Positions 4,939 to 6,651 of a stretch of 6,651 bases of DNA are shown one piece after another. Every line of letters begins with the position of its first letter. Position 1 is the stretch's first letter. The notes below the pieces were generated by a model. That model saw only the letters and a list, made by a program, of their open reading frames with translations, made no database searches and had not been told where the DNA came from. The DNA is taken from assembly GCA_004377135.1 (NCBI GenBank), contig SOHS01000156.1, positions 1 through 6,651 of the forward strand, given 5' to 3'. The stretch comes from Dehalococcoidia bacterium. Its GTDB lineage: Bacteria > Chloroflexota > Dehalococcoidia > GIF9 > AB-539-J10. Position numbers and translations under genes: made by a program.

Positions 4939-5078
4939 ATGCAAACATAATGTATGAAGTGCCGTGTCAAAAGGGAAACAAAAGACACCAAAAGCATAAC
5001 CATGAAAAATGGCAGCCCAGCGACCCAAGGCCGCTGCTCAACCCGTGGCACAAAGTATTCAGAACCGACAGGAATTAG
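4939..5078 (+). pseudogene. DUF5679-type zinc-ribbon protein, inactivated
   Basis: This is the only plus-strand gene relic. ATG at 4939 starts M-Q-T, then a TAA (4948-4950) where the family has an aromatic residue (YC start). The frame goes on as CMKCRVKRETKDTKSITMK, then NGSPATQGRC, S-T-R-G-T-K. DUF5679 proteins are about 45-55 aa with two CxxC knuckles and a conserved TMKNGRPATQG...CGTKMFRIG core. Here the first CxxC is kept (codons 5 and 8) but the second is CxxR, a Cys-to-Arg change at codon 36. After Lys39 (5053-5055) one base is missing: the next frame gives VFRTDRN and a TAG (5076-5078), the expected end. Three independent lesions in a 47-codon gene support decay. A shorter product from ATG 4954 is possible but would lose the first Cys and run out of frame at the end. 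The family assignment is recalled from knowledge. Confidence 0.65.
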
Positions 5079-5108
5079 ACATGCTTCTGCACATCCTAAA
5101 GAACTCAG

Positions 5109-5147
5109 AAGGGCTGGATTTTCCCGGTGCCGGGACATCCAGCCCTT
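5109..5147. terminator. Strong hairpin between convergent units, probably a bidirectional terminator
   Basis: AAGGGCTGGAT (5109-5119) pairs perfectly with ATCCAGCCCTT (5137-5147) over 11 bp. Inside, TCCC/GGGA extends the stem after a small internal loop. It lies 50 nt past the serpin stop on the minus strand and 31 nt past the relic zinc-ribbon stop on the plus strand. Both exits are only moderately T-rich (TTGTATTTC on plus, CTGAGTTCTTT on minus). Confidence 0.6.
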
Positions 5148-5196
5148 GTATTTCATAAATCACACCTAACAGTCTTGCAATACAGACGGCATTTAT

Positions 5197-6480
5197 TTAT
5201 ACACTGGGATTCATAACGCGCCCGACAAAGAGAATGGCGCCCGTCTCAATGTCGCGAATCAGGAAAATGAAGGGGCGGTCTATGGTGACTTCCACAGGAG
5301 GCGGAGGTACTGCATTCAATGCCATAATCACTGCGGTGGCAGCAGCAGCCTCGGTGCCAGCTTCGTCCACGGCAACGAATGCCTTGTGCACAACGGCGGA
5401 TATGAACAGCTCAGGTTTACCAGTCATTCCGGAGAAATCCGCGCTGCTAGAAAAGGCAATCGGCATGCCCATCCCGGCGAGGGTATCCTTCAGGCTGAAC
5501 TCTGACTCAAATTCGAATTGGGGCATCGTCAGGGCGACCTCAGTGAGTTGCAGATCATTTATGATGGCATCAACGTGATGAGCCTGAAGTCCTTCTTCAA
5601 AAGCCTCGAAGTTGCCAGCTTCAGGCAGAAGGATAACCATGGAGAGTTCACCGCCATCGTAGAGCAGCTCAACCGCCTGGTAGCCTTCCCCCTCGGTGTA
5701 GCCGAACGACTCCGTCTGCTTCATCATCGGCACTGCTACTTGCCCGCCGTCAAGAAGATAGAACGGGCCGTCTGCTGTCATGTCCTCATCGAAGGGGTAT
5801 CCCCAGGCAGCATTGAAGTAGATAGCATTAGTTAGCACAAGGCGGGTCAGTGCATCAATCGCGCCTTGCGGAATAAGGTCTTCGATGCGACCTTCCGTCT
5901 GGTCACTGACCCAATCATTGATTGTGAGCCGGGACTTTTCCGTCTCTGTTATGAAATCCAGTATTCTCAACCCGGCCCCGTAGTTCTCAGCCAGGACATC
6001 GAGGAAGTCAGACAGGAACTCATAATCCTTCTGCCCCCAGATGGCGTTGACGATGTTCAATCTGAATCCTTCCCCGTCCTTGCCAGCAGCACCTTCACCC
6101 CTTCTCATAAGTTCTGCATCAAGCCAGTTAAACGCCGGGTGCAGCCTGTCCTGTTCAAGAAGGAATTGAAGGGTATCGGCCATCTGTTGAGCGGTTTCGC
6201 CACGCCCTCCGGCGTATGTCATCGCCAGCGCCAGTGAGATGCTGTAGGGAGAGTAGAAAAGATTACCTCTTTCCTCTCTAAGCGCCTGATAAAGCTCAAA
6301 GGCGAAGGCGCTGTTTCCTTCAACCAACAATGCTTGCTCGCTTGTGCTGACATCCGGTGAAGTTATCCGCTCTTTATCTGATTCGAGCACCTCGCCCGCT
6401 GCTGGCTGAGCCATCTGAATAGAGGCTATCAGCGGCAGCAACAACGCTAGGACTAATGCGACTATCAAACCCTTGTTCAT
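5197..6480 (-). CDS. Secreted serpin (serine protease inhibitor, inhibitory type)
   Basis: The protein has 427 residues. It begins with a signal peptide (MNKG then the hydrophobic run LIVALVLALLLPLIASI, 5-21; cleavage probably near 25-28) and has no lipobox Cys. The rest is a full serpin fold: the shutter NLFYSPYSISLALAM (73-87) with GGRGETAQQM (91-100), NIVNAIWGQ (142-150), LTNAIYFNAAW (216-226), HKAFVAVDEAGTEA hinge (365-378) and the C-terminal DRPFIFLIRD and GRVMNP. The hinge GTEAAAATAV has small residues at P14-P8, as in inhibitory serpins that trap proteases by loop insertion. The reactive-centre residue is uncertain, around M386-A390, because the loop is about 3 residues longer than alpha-1-antitrypsin on the prime side and is proline-rich (PPPP, 392-395). 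The ATG at 6480 is chosen because the in-frame GTG at 6489 lies inside the Shine-Dalgarno. It would act outside the cell against host, competitor or self proteases. Confidence 0.95.
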   Translation of the reverse strand: MNKGLIVALVLALLLPLIASIQMAQPAAGEVLESDKERITSPDVSTSEQALLVEGNSAFAFELYQALREERGNLFYSPYSISLALAMTYAGGRGETAQQMADTLQFLLEQDRLHPAFNWLDAELMRRGEGAAGKDGEGFRLNIVNAIWGQKDYEFLSDFLDVLAENYGAGLRILDFITETEKSRLTINDWVSDQTEGRIEDLIPQGAIDALTRLVLTNAIYFNAAWGYPFDEDMTADGPFYLLDGGQVAVPMMKQTESFGYTEGEGYQAVELLYDGGELSMVILLPEAGNFEAFEEGLQAHHVDAIINDLQLTEVALTMPQFEFESEFSLKDTLAGMGMPIAFSSSADFSGMTGKPELFISAVVHKAFVAVDEAGTEAAAATAVIMALNAVPPPPVEVTIDRPFIFLIRDIETGAILFVGRVMNPSV

Positions 6481-6486
6481 TTCATT

Positions 6487-6495
6487 CACCTCCTA
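6487..6495 (-). promoter_or_regulatory. Ribosome binding site TAGGAGGTG of the serpin gene
   Basis: The minus strand reads TAGGAGGTG followed by six bases and the ATG at 6480. The GTG within it is in frame with the serpin, which would lengthen the protein by three residues. It cannot serve as both binding site and start, so the ATG is the better start. Confidence 0.7.
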
Positions 6496-6502
6496 CAAGT
6501 AT

Positions 6503-6515
6503 TTAAACTGTTTAA
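6503..6515. promoter_or_regulatory. 13-bp A/T palindrome TTAAAC-T-GTTTAA upstream of the serpin
   Basis: This is a perfect palindrome with a single central base, 23 nt before the serpin ATG. It overlaps the region where a promoter would lie; a weak CTGAAG-17-TAAATA pair on the minus strand spans it. It could be a repressor half-site pair or simply A/T-rich promoter DNA. Confidence 0.3.
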
Positions 6516-6542
6516 TTTTGCCCTTCAGTTCAGAGACCGTCC

Positions 6543-6566
6543 GTCGCCCCGGCTACCCGGGGCGAC
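6543..6566 (-). terminator. GC-rich 10-bp hairpin after the partial upstream gene
   Basis: GTCGCCCCGG, a CTAC loop and CCGGGGCGAC form a perfect 10-bp stem, 19 nt beyond the stop of the partial gene. Flanking GACCGT and ACGGCGTC can pair imperfectly to lengthen it. No T-run follows, so it would be an I-shaped terminator without a U-tract or an RNA-stabilising structure. Confidence 0.45.
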
Positions 6567-6585
6567 AGTCGAACGGCGTCTAGGT

Positions 6586-6651
6586 TCAGTATAGGAGTTG
6601 CACTTCATTGATGTAATCCAGATTTTCCAGGCTGTTCATCTTTATCTTGGC
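6586..6651 (-). CDS. C-terminal 21 codons of a gene running in from the right
   Basis: The minus strand from 6651 reads AKIKMNSLENLDYINEVQLLY and then TGA (6586-6588). The residue mix looks coding, and a strong hairpin follows the stop, which supports a real gene end. A second frame is also open for 14 codons, so the frame is not certain. Too little is present to name a family. The orientation is the same as all intact genes here. Confidence 0.4.
   Translation of the reverse strand, partial: AKIKMNSLENLDYINEVQLLY

Noticed and set aside
4935..5156. Minus-strand 73-codon frame between the serpin and the HTH gene
   Set aside because: It starts inside the hairpin and runs antisense to the zinc-ribbon relic. 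It has no ribosome binding site and an uneven composition.
4861..5160. Group II intron 5' region
   Set aside because: The sequence first looked intron-like, but no reverse transcriptase or domain V follows. The conserved part reads as a zinc-ribbon protein instead.
5234..6237. Three plus-strand frames (5234-5578, 5518-5835, 5866-6237) opposite the serpin
   Set aside because: All are antisense to an unmistakable full-length serpin and show no conserved motifs.

Overview
The window carries ordinary, mid-GC bacterial DNA. Every intact gene lies on the minus strand. The gene content suggests an anaerobic, monoderm member of the Chloroflexota, most likely Dehalococcoidia. The pointers are a stand-alone MetE/UROD-type methyltransferase, an iron-sulfur-flavoprotein-like reductase, a secreted serpin, a DivIVA-like coiled-coil protein and the relic of a DUF5679 zinc ribbon. 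This placement rests on family resemblance recalled from knowledge, not on a search.

Layout from left to right. (1) 1-1102: an ABC-2-type transporter ATPase, cut by the window edge, lies 9 nt downstream of a flavodoxin-fold reductase. The pair looks like one operon with a perfect 9-bp inverted repeat and a TATAAT box in front. (2) 1208-2287: a 359-aa methionine-synthase-like protein that has only the catalytic barrel. (3) 2288-2622: a gene-free stretch with a probable frameshifted transposase C-terminus and a candidate folded RNA element. (4) 2623-4744: a three-gene operon. It holds a small MerR/excisionase-type helix-turn-helix protein, a 156-aa protein that is almost one continuous 11-residue-repeat helix, and a 427-aa DivIVA-like coiled-coil protein with a tandem repeat tract and a conserved-looking C-terminal alpha/beta domain. 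A TTGACG-17-TAGACT promoter and an imperfect inverted repeat precede it. (5) 4745-5196: the gap between this operon and the serpin holds the decayed plus-strand DUF5679 gene and a strong hairpin. (6) 5197-6480: a secreted serpin. (7) 6586-6651: the last 21 codons of a further minus-strand gene, followed by a GC-rich hairpin.

How the genes may work together. The most interesting unit is the HTH / hendecad-coil / DivIVA-like operon. Its two structural proteins share an 11-residue helical period, so they could co-assemble into a cytoplasmic or membrane-associated filament or scaffold, with the HTH protein as local regulator. That is inference from sequence periodicity and synteny only. The flavoprotein plus ABC ATPase could be a redox- or drug-responsive export module. 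The serpin would act outside the cell on serine or cysteine proteases. No CRISPR array, tRNA, rRNA or intact mobile element was seen.
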